Shown here: positions 53,442-64,000 of the stretch, piece after piece
Position numbering within the stretch: position 1 is the stretch's first letter
How the letters are laid out: each line of letters starts with the position of its first letter
From: Sordariomycetes sp. S80-01Y
Taxonomy: Eukaryota > Ascomycota > Sordariomycetes
DNA length: 64,000 nucleotides
Reading direction: 5' to 3'
Assembly: GCA_037042185.1 (NCBI GenBank)
Contig: JAXQJY010000031.1
Coordinates: 1,364,001 to 1,428,000, forward strand
Translations under genes and position numbers: made by a program
The notes under the pieces: model-generated
Databases searched by the model: none
Seen by the model: the letters and a program-made list of their open reading frames with translations, nothing else
Told to the model about the DNA's origin: nothing

Positions 53442-55135
53442 ATGGCGCTTACTTCATCGCCAAGCTCCGCCTTTACCGGCGTCATCATCGGCCTGGTCTC
53501 CTCCTTCGGTTCCATCATCCTCATTGCGCTCATCGTCTTTGTCTTTTGGATCTCGGGATGCGCGGGCTCGGGGAGGATTTTGCTGGACCGGCTGGGGCGC
53601 CCGGGCGAGTATGACGATGAGCAGGCCTTTGCGAGGGAGGAGGCGGAGGCGCTCGAGAACATGGACGAGATGGCTCGGGCCGAGTACTTGAGAGCAAAAG
53701 GTACGTCTTTATCTGCGCAAGCGGGTGCATTTTCGAATGTTCAAATGACTGACACGACGGCAGCCTTCGTCACCGCCAATCCACCGGAATCGCTGCAGAC
53801 CGAGATCTCGCTATCGCAATACCTCGCTATACAAGAAAAGGGTGTTTCAGCTTGGGAATTCGAACCAGAACTGGAGATTGCAAACTGCTTCGTCGAGGGT
53901 CGCACCGAGATTGAGTTCTTCGATACCGAGTGCACCGTGCTTACGAACCTGCCGGTGCCGAAGCAGAATGATGTATACTACTGGGAGGCCAAGATCTACG
54001 ACAAGCCGGATCACACTCAGCTCAGCATCGGCATGGCGACAAAACCTTACCCCCTCTTCCGATTACCAGGTATTAACCCTTGGTTCCGTGTTCTCGGATT
54101 TGTGCTGACTATGCAGGCTTCCACAAATACTCGGTGGCGTACCAGTCCTCCGGCCACCGTCGCTATAACCAGCCCTTCAGCAAGAATAGCTATGGCCCTC
54201 CTTTCGTCCAAGGCGACGTGGTCGGCGTGGGCTACCGGCCCCGAACAGGTGCAATCTTCTTCACCCGCAACGGCAAGAAGCTTGAGGAAGTTGTCCACGG
54301 CCTGAAAGCACCAAACTTCTTCCCAGCCATCGGCGCCGTTGGACCTGCTGTTGTCCACGTCAACTTTGGACAAGCCGGCTTCGTCTTCATCGAGGCCAAC
54401 GTCAAGAAGTGGGGTCTCGCACCTGTCACGGGCTCCCTCGCGCCACCACCACCATATGGTTCTGAGCAGGGCAGTATACTCCTCGAAACCGGAAACAAGG
54501 ATGGCTACGTCGGCACGCCAGGACGCACGCACAGCGCCTCCATCACGGGCACCTCCTACAACATCCACCGGCACAATGAAAGCCTCAATCCCTCCCACGG
54601 ACGCACCCGCAGCGGCAACTTCAGGATCCTGCCACCTACAAGTCCAGGGCCCGTTCGCAGCCCGACTGACATCTCCCTCGCGCAGCTAGTGCCCACCGAC
54701 GACAACGGCGAGGGCTCCTCGGCCACGCCGGCTCAGTCGGAACACCATGACAACAACCCCCTACATCTCCACCTCGAAGACGCCACAAACCCCCCGCCGG
54801 GCTACGCCTCTCCCGAGGAGCAGCGCAGCGACGACGGCAGGAGGGCAAGCACGGACAGCGAGGACAACACGCCATTGATACGAGTGCAAAACAGAAACAG
54901 GGGCGATTCGGTGGCGACGGTCGTACCGGCGACGCCCAGACCGAACCCCCCGGACGCGCCTGTACCGAGTTACAGCGACGCCGTAAGACAAGGAGCTGGA
55001 AGTCACGGCACAAGTCCCGCGCCAATAGCCCGGATGGCAAGCGAAGACAGCGACTCAGAGGAGGAAGAGGATGAGGATGCTTCGGACTCTGAGAGTGAGA
55101 GATCGATAAACTCTGCTGCTTCAAGCGACCACTAA
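53442..55135 (+). CDS. Ssh4/Ear1-like SPRY-domain endosomal adaptor, 527 residues
   Basis: The protein matches yeast Ssh4/Ear1, single-pass membrane proteins of endosomes and the vacuole that recruit the Rsp5 ubiquitin ligase to cargo through PPxY motifs, so that cargo enters multivesicular bodies. Exons are 53442-53700, 53764-54069 and 54117-55135; introns are 63 and 47 bp; the total is 528 codons. A signal-anchor helix lies at about residues 12-38 (FTGVIIGLVSSFGSIILIAL and on). The membrane-proximal GRILLDRLGRPGEYDDEQAF is a family feature. The SPRY domain spans about 130-290 (FFDTECTVLTNLPVP, YYWEAKIYDKPDHTQLSIGM, YSVAYQSSGHRRYN, FVQGDVVGVGYRP, AIFFTRNGKKL, FFPAIGAVGP, VNFGQAGFVFIEANV). 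PPxY motifs are PPPY at about 299 and PPGY at about 414. The tail is acidic and Ser-rich. The first intron is a multiple of three and stop-free, so unspliced RNA would add 21 residues. Confidence 0.93.
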
Positions 55136-56003
55136 GGCCCTTCATTGCCACGCACGCTCAGCAGACGGAGCCTACCTCCGCTATTCACACCTCCAACATT
55201 TTTCATCACGGCAACATACACACACACACCCACCAACGGCGCACGGCGAATCTTTGAACACACCGGACAAGCATCATTAGCAATCGCTCTTTTTTTTTCC
55301 TTTTCCTTTCATTTTACCCCCCTTTCCGGCCTTTTCTAGAGTACTCATCGGGCCTTGACCAATGCAAAGGAGGGCGGGTTGGCGGGCGATGGGATCGGGA
55401 CTGCAACTGCCTCGGGATGTGACCTGGCTGGGTAGGATGGATAACGGGGTGTTTAGTGATACCATTGACGAATGAGATGTACATTTCCCGCTGTCAACTT
55501 CCTTCACAACTGCGACGTCGCGAGACAACTATGATTTCCATGCTTGGACACTGGATTGGAAGTGCTTTCACCTAACAAGGAGAGCGCGCGGAAAAGGGGC
55601 CCACATGTAGACAAGCCTGGTAAAGTGGTGAGGGTCGATAATTGCCGTAGCCAGCCAATGTGCAATAAGTTCCCTTTTTTTTTTCCCTATCCTACAATTC
55701 AGCATTCCAATGCCAATCATGCGTAAGTGGTTCTGTGCCAGGTATTCCCACCCTGTTCACTGCACACTGTAGTATCTACACCAGAGCCATCCGAGCCAAA
55801 GCAATGCATCCAAACCCCAAGTAGACAGTACGAAACGCTCCAAAGAAAGTGACCATAAGCGAAAGCCCCTCGTTACAGAAGAAGTCTGCCCCACGTATGG
55901 CAGCCTTCTCTCAGAGGAGAAGATGTATCTCTCACCCAGTTCGCTGAGGTCGGTCCTCAAGAATATGCCAGGTGCGCCTGAGCCAACCCCCACCGCAAAC
56001 CCC
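55136..56003. other. convergent intergenic region
   Basis: The 3' flanks of the Ssh4-like gene (plus) and the Dcr2-like gene (minus) meet here. T-rich tracts at about 55287-55296 and 55675-55685 fit 3' UTR and polyadenylation regions. No gene was seen. Confidence 0.6.
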
Positions 56004-57816
56004 CTACTCGGAATGCGGTGCGACAGGTTTCCCTCCATCGACAATAATCTGTTCGTCGATTCTCTTCGTCACCTCCCCGTACTCGAGTCTCTTCCACGTC
56101 GTGATCCTCGCCTCGTTGACGTCGACTTCAAACACCCTCAAACGGCGCGCGTATTGGTTATATCCCGCGTAGCCGCCGAAGCCCACGCCGCCGCCGTAGC
56201 ACATCCAGAGCGCAGGCGTTTGCTCAATGGCCTCGTCCTTTGAGTCTTTCGAGGTGCTCTGGGAAGGGTTGCTGGACACAGGCTCAAGGGAGAGCGCGCA
56301 ATAGTCGTTGCAGTGGTCGTGGCCGGCTGAGACCATCATGATGCCTTCCTCCACCAGCGCATCTCTGAAGCCCGAGTTGAATGTGGGTGCCGTTACACCT
56401 TCGCGCCAGGCTCCGACCCTGGGATTGTCCCAATCCAAATACTCGGTAAGCGGGATGTGAACAAAGGCAATATCCATGTGCCGGTGCGTGTACTCCTTGT
56501 GGTTGGCCTTCAGACTGGCCACGGTGCGCTTGAACCAGTTGATCTGGCTCGGCTTGACCCAGTCGTAGCCAGGGAAGTTCCGCTCGTCAGGCGAATAGGA
56601 GTGCGTGTCGAGCAGGTACATGGTCAAGGCGGAGTGGTCCGACTTGCCCCGTGCGAGGACTTCAACGTAGTAGTTTCCTACGCCGTCTACATCCTCTGGC
56701 CCGGCGAGAGATAGCGAGTATGGGAGATTTTCGAGGATAGCCATCTGGGCGGCTCGAGACATTGTTTTTTCATCGTCGTGGTTGCCGAAGATGGCCGCAT
56801 ACGGGATGCTGCGGTCAACGAGGAGCCGGACGATCTTGTAGATGGCCTAGAGATGTTAGTCCCAGGTAGAAACGAGGGACGAGGTAGTGGGGTCCGTAGT
56901 GATACTTACTGTCGGAGCGTCAGGGGCCGTGTCGCCATTAACTTGATCACCGCTAAGGACCACGAAGTCCGGCTTCTCCTCGTCCAACATCTTGGCTACA
57001 AATTCCAACGTCCTGGGATCTGCTTCGCAGGGTCCGCCACGATACTCGTCCGGGACGGCATCCCGACAGTGGCCCACGCCTGTGCTGAGATGCAAATCCG
57101 CCACCTGCATAATCTTGAAGCGTCCGTTGTCGTTGATTCTCGGCTTGGGCTTCTTGACCACTTGGTGAGGCCCCCGCCTGACGGTAACATGGGTGCTGAT
57201 CAAGCTGTTGCCGCCGCCCAGCAGCAGAGGCGTGCCTGTTATCGACCAGCCCTCCCTTGCCTCGACAGCATCGTCCCCAAAGACGACATCAACATCCGTG
57301 ATCGCATTGTCTGAATCACTCGCTTTCGTACTGGTGCTTCGCTTGATCCACAACCCAGCCGGCCTCGGTTCCCACTGCTCCTGGCTTTCTGTCTGACTGC
57401 CCGGGTCCAGTCTCCCTACAGAAACATCCATGACCACGCTGTCTTCCTCGGTCAGATCCTCCTCCCTCTTTCGACTCACGTACAAGTACGCCTTGGCCGT
57501 CCAGGCCTGTCCCAGGTATAGTTCCTTCTCCACACGATGCCACCTGTTCGGGTCGAGGTCGCAAGACGAGAAGATATTAACGCTCGAGCATTTCGCGATG
57601 GTCACATCTGTCACTACGAGGCCCGGGTGGTGCTGAGGCATGTAGCCGTGAATGGAGTTGGGGAGGACGCGGTAGTTGCGATCGAGGAAGAAGACGACAA
57701 TAAAGATGAAGACGGCAGCGGCGGAGGCCTGCAGCATCGTGCGGACCTAGACGGAAGTGTCAGCGCAGCGTTCGAGGTGGTGAACAGAGGGTGCAGCTCA
57801 CGATGCGTTTCGCCAT
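56004..57816 (-). CDS. Dcr2-like calcineurin-fold metallophosphatase, 564 residues
   Basis: A metallophosphoesterase of the group of yeast Dcr2/Sia1, serine/threonine-type phosphatases; Dcr2 antagonises Ire1 in the unfolded protein response and affects cell-cycle timing. Exons are 57816-57802, 57746-56910 and 56846-56004; introns are 55 and 63 bp; the total is 565 codons. The 15-nt first exon encodes MAKRI, which continues into a signal-anchor helix (MLQASAAAVFIFIVVFFLD). An N-terminal beta-rich region follows, with the group signature AYLYVSRKREEDLTEEDSVV. The metal ligands are in place: D-x-H in MQVADLHL, Asp in VLSGDQVNGD, GNHD in FGNHDDE, His in FVHIPLTEY, and GHDH in SAGHDHCNDYC. The CYGGGVGFGGYAGY segment is typical. 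The lumenal or vacuolar orientation is inferred from the anchor. The upstream region carries the CCACTGGCA-type module at 58248-58303. Confidence 0.94.
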
Positions 57817-59100
57817 GTCGAGGGTGGCTGCGCGAGCGCGCGCGCGGTAGTCGAGGGAAAACTATTTGACTATCGTGATGGCGGGAGCAGAAGCATTTTC
57901 TTTCGTGTGCTCTGCTGGCCGTTCGGGCCGTCTACAGCATGGCGCGCAGCGGCAAGCTGGTGGGAAGTTGGAGCAGAGCTCTGGATAGCTGGTCGAGCTC
58001 AAGCGAGGATCCGGAGCGGCGCTGAATGGCGGTTGGATGATGCGGCGATGAGTGCAGAAAGCTACCGTGTGTTATATGTAAAGAAGCAGCCAAGAAGAGA
58101 CGAATGGACAAGAAAGAGGTCGCTACGGATGAGTCGGATATTATTATAATGGCGGCGTTGATGCAGAACAAGGAAGAAGGACAGGAGAAGCCATCGTTCG
58201 TGACCGTCCGAGTCCTCAGTGCAGGTGGTCTGGGCTGTCTGGATCCAATGGCAGTGGCAGCCAGTGGAAGTCAGTGCCCACGTCTTGGGCGCCCGGTGCT
58301 TGGCTCTTGCTTAGGGCCTTGGCGGGGAGGTGGACAGCGCCACGGCTCTGGAGTTGAATCTAACTTTAGGGCAGCATTCAGGGGTCCGCCAGTACTGTAA
58401 CGAATACTTAGTAGCAAAGGCTGGAGCCACTGTAGGAGCCAAACTCCGGGGAAGTGACGCGTCCGGCGGCCTCTGATGCAGGCGGCTTACGGCTGAGGCT
58501 TACAGGGCATTAGAGACTCGACACAAGATGGATTCGATCGACCCGTTGTGTTCTGATTGCTGTCGATGACTTTGTCCAAAGAAATTGGGTGAAGTGTGTC
58601 ACTCATACCGGCCAAACCTAGAACCGGTACCTTCACGAGGAAGAGCAGAGCCTGACTCGGTGACAACGCTGGTACTACTGCACTAGAACTGCTGCTACTC
58701 CTAGTAATTATAACAACAATACATTCAACCTGTTGACTCACCAAGTATTTCATACTCTGCGGCGCGCTCGGTTCTTTTGTATGAGCTCACATCCAGATCG
58801 TACTTGCTACTCGGAGCCGCAGGGTAGGCATCTCGCCATCTCGATTGGCCCGTGCACGCTGTCCTGCCCAACACGGCAGGGGGAGCTGCGGGAAAACGCG
58901 AGGCTGGAACAAAGAGCTCGCATCGCGTCCCGCTGTCTAGTCGCACCTCCCGCCTCGACTCGCCTCACCACACCTCACTTCACTCCACGCCGCCAATCAG
59001 TCCATCGCTTGTAGCCTCAACATCTGGCGCTCGCTCTCATCAGGTCTCTCCTTAGATCCGCGATAGCTGACCGACTTATCAAATATCCTTCGCCACCGCA
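57817..59100. other. divergent intergenic region between Dcr2-like and Tho1-like genes
   Basis: Holds both promoters. A copy of the recurring module lies at 58248-58303, about 430-490 bp upstream of the Dcr2-like start. Pyrimidine-rich DNA precedes the Tho1-like gene. No further gene was recognised. Confidence 0.55.
58248..58303. promoter_or_regulatory. recurring module upstream of the Dcr2-like gene
   Basis: ATGGCAGTGGCAGCCAGTGG is followed by GTGCCCACG and GGGCGCCCGGTGC. Read toward the gene (minus strand) the order is GGGCGCCC, CGTGGGCAC, CCACTGGCTGCCACTGCCA. These are the same blocks seen at 52531-52613. Function is inferred. Confidence 0.4.
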
Positions 59101-59924
59101 ATGGCCGAATACACCTCCTTCAAAGTCCCCGAGCTGCGCAAGCTCCTCAGCGAGCGCGGCTTGCCCCAGACCGGCAACAAGACTGAGCTCATTGCCCGCT
59201 TGACCGAGAACGACAAGGCTGCTGATGCGCCGGCCGAGTCCAAGGCCGAGGAGCCAGCCAAGCCAGGTAAGCATCATGTCGCCACCCGCGCACTGGAGCG
59301 CTATCGCTGACCTGATCCGCAGAGGAGAGCAAGGAAGACGAGATCACCTACTCCGACGACGAAGCTCCCGCCTCCAAGCCTGCTGAGGCTCCCGCACCGG
59401 AGACCGCGTCCGCGACTGCACCTGCGCCAGAGTCCACTACCGAGGCTGCTGCGCCCGCCCCTGACGCCTCAGCAGAACAGCCGGCCGACGAGCCCAAGCC
59501 CGAACCCGTCTCCTATGCCGCCGGTCTGGCAGACACCGCAGCCGCAGACGAGGCCAAGAAGCGCGCAGACCGCGCCAAGCGATTCGGCATCGAGGAGACT
59601 GACGAGGAAGCCAAGAAGAAGGCCGAGCGCGCAGAGCGCTTCGGAGGACAGGGCGATGAGGAGATCATCGGCGGCCTCGACTCTGCGCTGCCCGAGCGGC
59701 CGTTGAAGAGGGGCAGGGGCCGCGAAGGACATGCTAATGGTCCGCCTGGAAAGAGACAGAGCCGCGACAGGAGGGGCGGCCGAGGAGGTCCTCAAGGTGG
59801 ACGGAGAGGTGGTGCTCGCGGCGGTCAAGGCCAACCGCAGCAGCCCAAGAAGTCGAGTATCTTGGAAGATCCGGAGCAGAGGGCCAAGGCTGAGGCGAGG
59901 AAGGCGAGATTTGCCACTGGTTAG
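59101..59924 (+). CDS. Tho1/SARNP-like SAP-domain protein, 255 residues
   Basis: A small nuclear RNA/DNA-binding protein of the Tho1 (yeast) / SARNP (animal) group, which works with the TREX RNA helicase Sub2/UAP56 in co-transcriptional mRNP assembly and export. Exons are 59101-59266 and 59323-59924; the 56 bp intron has a GTAAGC donor and CGCAG acceptor, and the total is 256 codons. The SAP domain is at about residues 6-40 (FKVPELRKLLSERGLPQTGN, KTELIARLTEND). An Ala/Pro/Glu-rich acidic linker follows. Two copies of the Tho1 C-terminal helical motif are seen (KKRADRAKRFGIEETDEEA; KKKAERAERFGG). The tail is Arg/Gly-rich (RRGGRGGPQGGRRGGARGG) and ends with SILEDPEQRAKAEARKARFA. The short ADEAKKR...RFG modules are the usual helicase-binding segments. 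The RGG tail is a likely arginine methylation site and possibly a transportin cargo feature. Confidence 0.93.
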
Positions 59925-61946
59925 GACACTACGCGAACGCGCCCTTCCCGTGACGTGCGAGCTGCCGAAAGCCCGGTGCTGTGAGAGTTGTCCTGGCTGG
60001 TTTGGCTGGTGTTCGATAGGTGCCGTTTCCTTGTTAGACTGCTATGCTTTCGAAAGGGCTTTAGGGTATGGGTTCAAGGATCAAGAGTTGATGGGTGCGC
60101 ATCATACGAAAGGCGAACAAAAATAAAGGCGTTCGGTCACGATCCATGCTTACCGGCCCTTCACATCAATCATGGACCCCTCTGATTCTGTTATGCTCAC
60201 GTGGAATATTTCCGTACAGGTTGAGAACTTCCCAGATCATGGATATCCTGAGCAAATGTGTATCCATGGGAGCAGATTATTCGCAAGGACACCTCAGAAA
60301 GGAGCCAGTGTGCACAATTCCATGGCATTTCTGAGTCGCCAACGAGGGGCTCGTGAACTGTTTGGCAAGGCAATAAGCTAAGTATTCGAGAACCAATGTA
60401 TATAGGCTATCGCGCGTTGCAAAGCAACATGGCCGCGACCTCTGCAACCACCGCGCATCTATCGTACTCTCTGAACCCCTGAAGCCGTTCGTGCTGTGCG
60501 GCTTCACGCAACACTCCTTAATGGCCTGTCGTGAGGCACACAAATGTAGTTAGCTACGTCGAGGATAAGGCGAAACGACCGCGGAAGTGAAAATCTGTAA
60601 CGTTCAAGGACCAATATCTTCAAATGTACAGCTGCGTACTTCGACAATAGCCGTTGATTGTGCCTGTGCGATGGTCAAGCTTCTCCAGGGGTAAGATCTC
60701 CCTATTATAGACAATAAAGTTGCCTCCCCGGTCATCCCTCAGAACTTTATGCAGACGTCCTTGTGAATATAAAAATAGAACACAAGATTCACTTAGCACG
60801 CAAGAAACCCTGCTCCCGCGCTTCTTCCTTGCGACTTGCACGCTGACAACCCTCCAAGCATTCTGTCTGTCCGCCACTGCGGCGTCGACGAACGAAAAGA
60901 TAAGCCACCAAATAGGTGGGCCTCTTTATCCAACCGGCGTACTCATTGGCTTCCCGTTGCGTGAAGAGGACTTCAAAGGGGGCGAAGGCTAACTCGGACG
61001 CGAAGGCGCCGCAACCAAAGTCCCAATCTTAAGTGTGCCCCGTCAGCGTCGACGATAGCTCGCCCCCAACCCGCGTCATCTTAACCATACGTAAGTGCAT
61101 ATAGCCTGATCTGACGTTCGTATGGCTTGTTCAGTGGGCCTCCTCCAGACGAAGACCTCCTCTTGCGGATCGGGGTTAGTCGACGGCACAGAGCCAGCCC
61201 CATCAAGGTCGCGCAGATGAAGCAGAAGCGTTCATCAGCATCGACACGCTCATCATCTGACCAATGAGACTTTCAAACAACAACACACAAGATCTGGTTG
61301 CAGCCCCTATCTCGTGTTATGATGCAGTGATCAGAAAGCAGCACCGTCATGGCCGAAGTGCGCAAAGCCACCCCCTAGGGCTACGCGAGCTAAAGAATAC
61401 GATGCCTAAAGAATTGCGGCGCCCTTTCCTCTCAAGCTCCCGCTTTTCTGGCGACCGGAACAATTTGAAGCCTCCGAGTCGTAGATTGGCAAGGGGTTAT
61501 GCTTCGTTCCAGCGTGTGTGTTCGGATAGGACTTGGGGTTCCTAGGACCTATGCCGGCATGCACTCTAAATGCTATGTAGTAGTCACCAAGAAGAGTTTC
61601 TGGGAATAAGAAGAACAAGCATGGGGAAGCTGCGTGAATTGCTAGTTTGTGACGGCAGACTTGGTCGTGACGAAGTACCCAGTGTCAGAACATCATGTCC
61701 GGCCAAAGCATTGATGCATAGTGTCTCACATTGCTGTGAGGAGGCCTCGCACCAGACATAAACACGAGGGAATCGAAATACTATAGAGGCGATTCAGTTG
61801 GATATATTTCTAGTTGCAGTGCGTTATGAATTCAGAGCTCGGGAAAATCCATACCCAGTTGTAGACCTTAACTCCAGCATTGATGCAGTCTAAATCACCA
61901 AGCCCTCTGCCCAGTCATTCTTACAAATCCGAAAAGCGGATAAGCA
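59925..61946. other. convergent intergenic region, no gene recognised
   Basis: Contains the 3' flanks of the Tho1-like gene and the Clr5-domain gene. No open frame with protein-like composition, no RNA gene and no repeat family was seen. Confidence 0.55.
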
Positions 61947-63893
61947 TCATCGAAAAATGTTCGTCTGCCATGAGTCGTTCATGAGCGGCGCCATCGTGGT
62001 GTAATCCCCAGTCAAGCTCCCAATTTGCAGTGCAGCGTCGCTCCTGGCCCAACCATTTGAGTCGCCCACAATAGGGTACTCGATCCATTGAACCAAAGGG
62101 TCGACAGGCGCAAGCGGAATTCCCTTCAAGAAATCGGATTGCGAAGTGACCTGCGTTGGAAGTGAAGCTGTAGCAGTATCCTGCCATAGCCACGAGTCAT
62201 CCGCTAAGAAACCAGTGTTATACGACACGTTTTGGTTCAGTGGTGCCCTGGCTTCACAAGGATGAGATACGTAGGACCTATTGGCGTATTCTGAGGCGTC
62301 TGTCGCAAATTCCTCGATCCGTCTGACGCGGTAGTGGCCAACGCGGTCGGCCTCATAGGTCCAGCCCTCTTTGTTGAGTGCTGTTTCGAGGTTAGTGAGG
62401 CAGGTCGTGAGCAGACGTTCATCTGCCCCAACAGCCAGCGCTAGACGGGCAGCGCGCCGGTACGCGCTGATGGCGCTGCGATGGTCACCAGTCTTGTAGC
62501 AGTAGTTGCCGAGTTGCATGTCGACGACGGCTAACTGGTCATCCGCGAGAGGGTATTCCTTCACCAAGCTCAGGTGCTCCATGGCTTCCACGTACCGCCC
62601 TTCTGCTTCCATACTGGCGCATGACAGGGCAGTCTGTGTGAGCGCCAGCTCAGACAGCCACGCGTGTCTTTGTCCCGAAGCTTCGGCCTTTGCCCGGTAT
62701 CTCCCGATCACTGCGTAAGCATCTGCTACTCTTCCCCCCTGGTACAGACAGTCGATATGATCTCCGTATAGTAGTGAAGTTAAGTAGTTCGCGGCCCCTA
62801 TCCGTTGTTCCATCATGGGGATCAGCATCGAGTAGAGGCAAAGAGACAGGTCTTGATAGTTTGAGAAGTTGCTTGTGCTGAAGATGTGCCATATGCGAGC
62901 CAGCGGATGATATTGCCCAAGCATGATTGGTACAAGATTGCCTAGATAATCCATGACGAGACGCAGAAGGTCTTTCTTGGAATGCCGTTCGAGGTACCAG
63001 AGCAGCGCAACGGTCCGAACCACGGAGAATGGGCTTTCCGCCGCCACGATTTCCCTCAGGGACTCGAACGCTGGGTTGAGCACCTTTTCCACGGATATGT
63101 TGTCTCCCTTCTTCAAACATCGGTTGACCAAACCAAAAGTGGCCATGATGTTCTCGAACAGCTCGTCACTACGGTCACCCGGCACTCTTCCGATGCACGA
63201 GACGTCGTACTGCCATTCCCAAGCAAAGCTGGAAAAGGATCCCTCAACGTAGTCTCTGAGGGAGCGAAGTACTTCATCCACCCGCAATGCTTCAGAAGAT
63301 CCTGGCACCAAACGAGATGGGCTGGGCGGTGGCGTATAACACGAGACCTCGTGAGACGTCTGGATGCTTGGCGACTGGCCTGAGCGAAAGCGGGCGACGA
63401 GTGACGGATTGCGCTTGATGTATCGCTTGATATTGTCGAGACTCACAGGCTGTCCGCGGATAGTGAATTGGGTTGGTTTGCGCTGGGTATCGCGTTCCTG
63501 CTTGAGCAGCATAATGGCAAGAACCTCGTCACTTTTTAACTTCTTGTCGAGTCCCCATTTCCAAATCCGAGACTTGTACATCTTGACTCTACTCGGATCA
63601 GCAATTTCGCGGAACCATGTTGTCAGCGCAACTCACGTGGCTGTAAAGTTGTGCTCATTCTCCATGACTCTCATCACCTCCTTCAGTGACTTCTTCTCAA
63701 GCTGATACAGCTTGGTGATTATAGGCCTCTTGGCCTCCCACTGATCGCTAGGTATCCTCTTTCTGGCCTTCCTTGATTGAATCGCGCTCAGGACATCATC
63801 GGACTCGACCGAAGAAGTCTGTCGCTTGGGGCTAGGAGACGCAGACGGTCCTGTTGCCGGCACTGGCAACTCCGTAATCGCATGGTCGCTCAT
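61947..63893 (-). CDS. Clr5-domain protein with TPR-like C-terminal region, 632 residues
   Basis: A filamentous-fungal protein with an N-terminal Clr5 domain, named after the fission yeast silencing factor and common in putative regulators. Exons are 63893-63637 and 63588-61947; the 48 bp intron has a GTGAGT donor, and the sum is 633 codons. The Clr5 domain is at about residues 49-105: DQWEAKRPIITKLYQLEKKS, LKEVMRVMENEHNF, then across the intron MYKSRIWKWGLDKKLKSDE. A following short region (QFTIRGQPVSLDNIKRYIKR) is also typical. A Pro/Ser-rich spacer precedes a helical region (about 190-540). Parts of it (ADDQLAVVDMQLGNYCYKTG, DHRSAISAYRRAARLA) resemble tetratricopeptide helices. DNA binding and a nuclear site are inferred from the family; targets are unknown. 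The Met at 63893 is the first of the frame. Confidence 0.88.
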
Positions 63894-64000
63894 GTTGGAC
63901 AGCGTTCACAATGCGGTCCGGCAGAAGGGGTAAAACAAAAGGGTTAAGCTTGTAGGGCTGAAGCACAGACGGGGCGGGGGTTTGTGCCGAGCTTGAGGAG
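63894..64000. other. upstream flank of the Clr5-domain gene
   Basis: Only 107 bp of the promoter or leader region is inside the window. No motif was recognised. Confidence 0.5.

Noticed and set aside
1-64000. Transposon, viral insertion or biosynthetic gene cluster
   Set aside because: No transposase, reverse transcriptase, integrase, polyketide synthase or NRPS motif, terminal repeats or AT-rich RIP blocks were seen. The single SDR and methyltransferase have housekeeping-type neighbours.

Overview
The window comes from a filamentous ascomycete, most likely a sordariomycete. Genes carry 45-70 bp spliceosomal introns with GTRNGT...YAG borders and CTRAC/CTGAC branch sites. Families typical of such fungi are present: a cAMP-receptor-like GPCR, a DUF6590 protein, a Clr5-domain protein, a Zn2Cys6 regulator and an Ssh4-type SPRY adaptor. 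Genes are sparse (15 protein genes and one tRNA in 64 kb) with long intergenic spaces. I cannot name the species from sequence alone. No transposon, CRISPR array, virus or secondary-metabolite cluster was recognised. This is a housekeeping and regulatory stretch of chromosome.

Layout, left to right: a partial GPCR on the minus strand at the left edge; a 720-residue coiled-coil protein of unknown role (minus); a nine-exon DUF6590 protein with a 9-nt micro-exon (plus); a short-chain dehydrogenase (plus); a carnosine-N-methyltransferase-type enzyme (minus), divergent from a proteasome assembly chaperone of the PAC4 family that uses a GC-AG intron (plus); transportin/Kap104 (plus); about 8 kb with no recognisable gene; a Zn2Cys6 transcription factor (plus); a 1,919-residue largely disordered protein with a DH/PH-like core (minus); a charged 286-residue protein (minus); a membrane-anchored endonuclease/exonuclease/phosphatase-fold enzyme (plus); about 4.7 kb without a gene; a disordered 619-residue protein (plus); tRNA-Lys(CUU) with a 12-nt intron; a single-pass membrane protein of 413 residues (plus); an Ssh4/Ear1-like SPRY adaptor with PPxY motifs (plus); a Dcr2-like metallophosphatase (minus); a Tho1/SARNP-like SAP protein (plus); and a Clr5-domain regulator (minus) at the right edge.

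The genes do not form one pathway. Links that make sense are nuclear transport and mRNP biology (transportin, Tho1), protein quality control (PAC4, Ssh4) and signalling or transcription (GPCR, Zn2Cys6, Clr5, DH-like protein). Most notable for follow-up are: a recurring upstream sequence module (CCACTGGCA with GGGCGC and TGCTGGTGC blocks) before several unrelated genes; a probable alternative spliced C-terminus of the Zn2Cys6 factor; the micro-exon of the DUF6590 gene; and repeated TACC-rich and TCCTTTACGA elements in non-coding DNA. I did not find convincing evidence for a new multi-gene system.

Gene models were joined by hand from splice sites. Multi-exon entries give the whole span, and the exon borders are in the evidence text.
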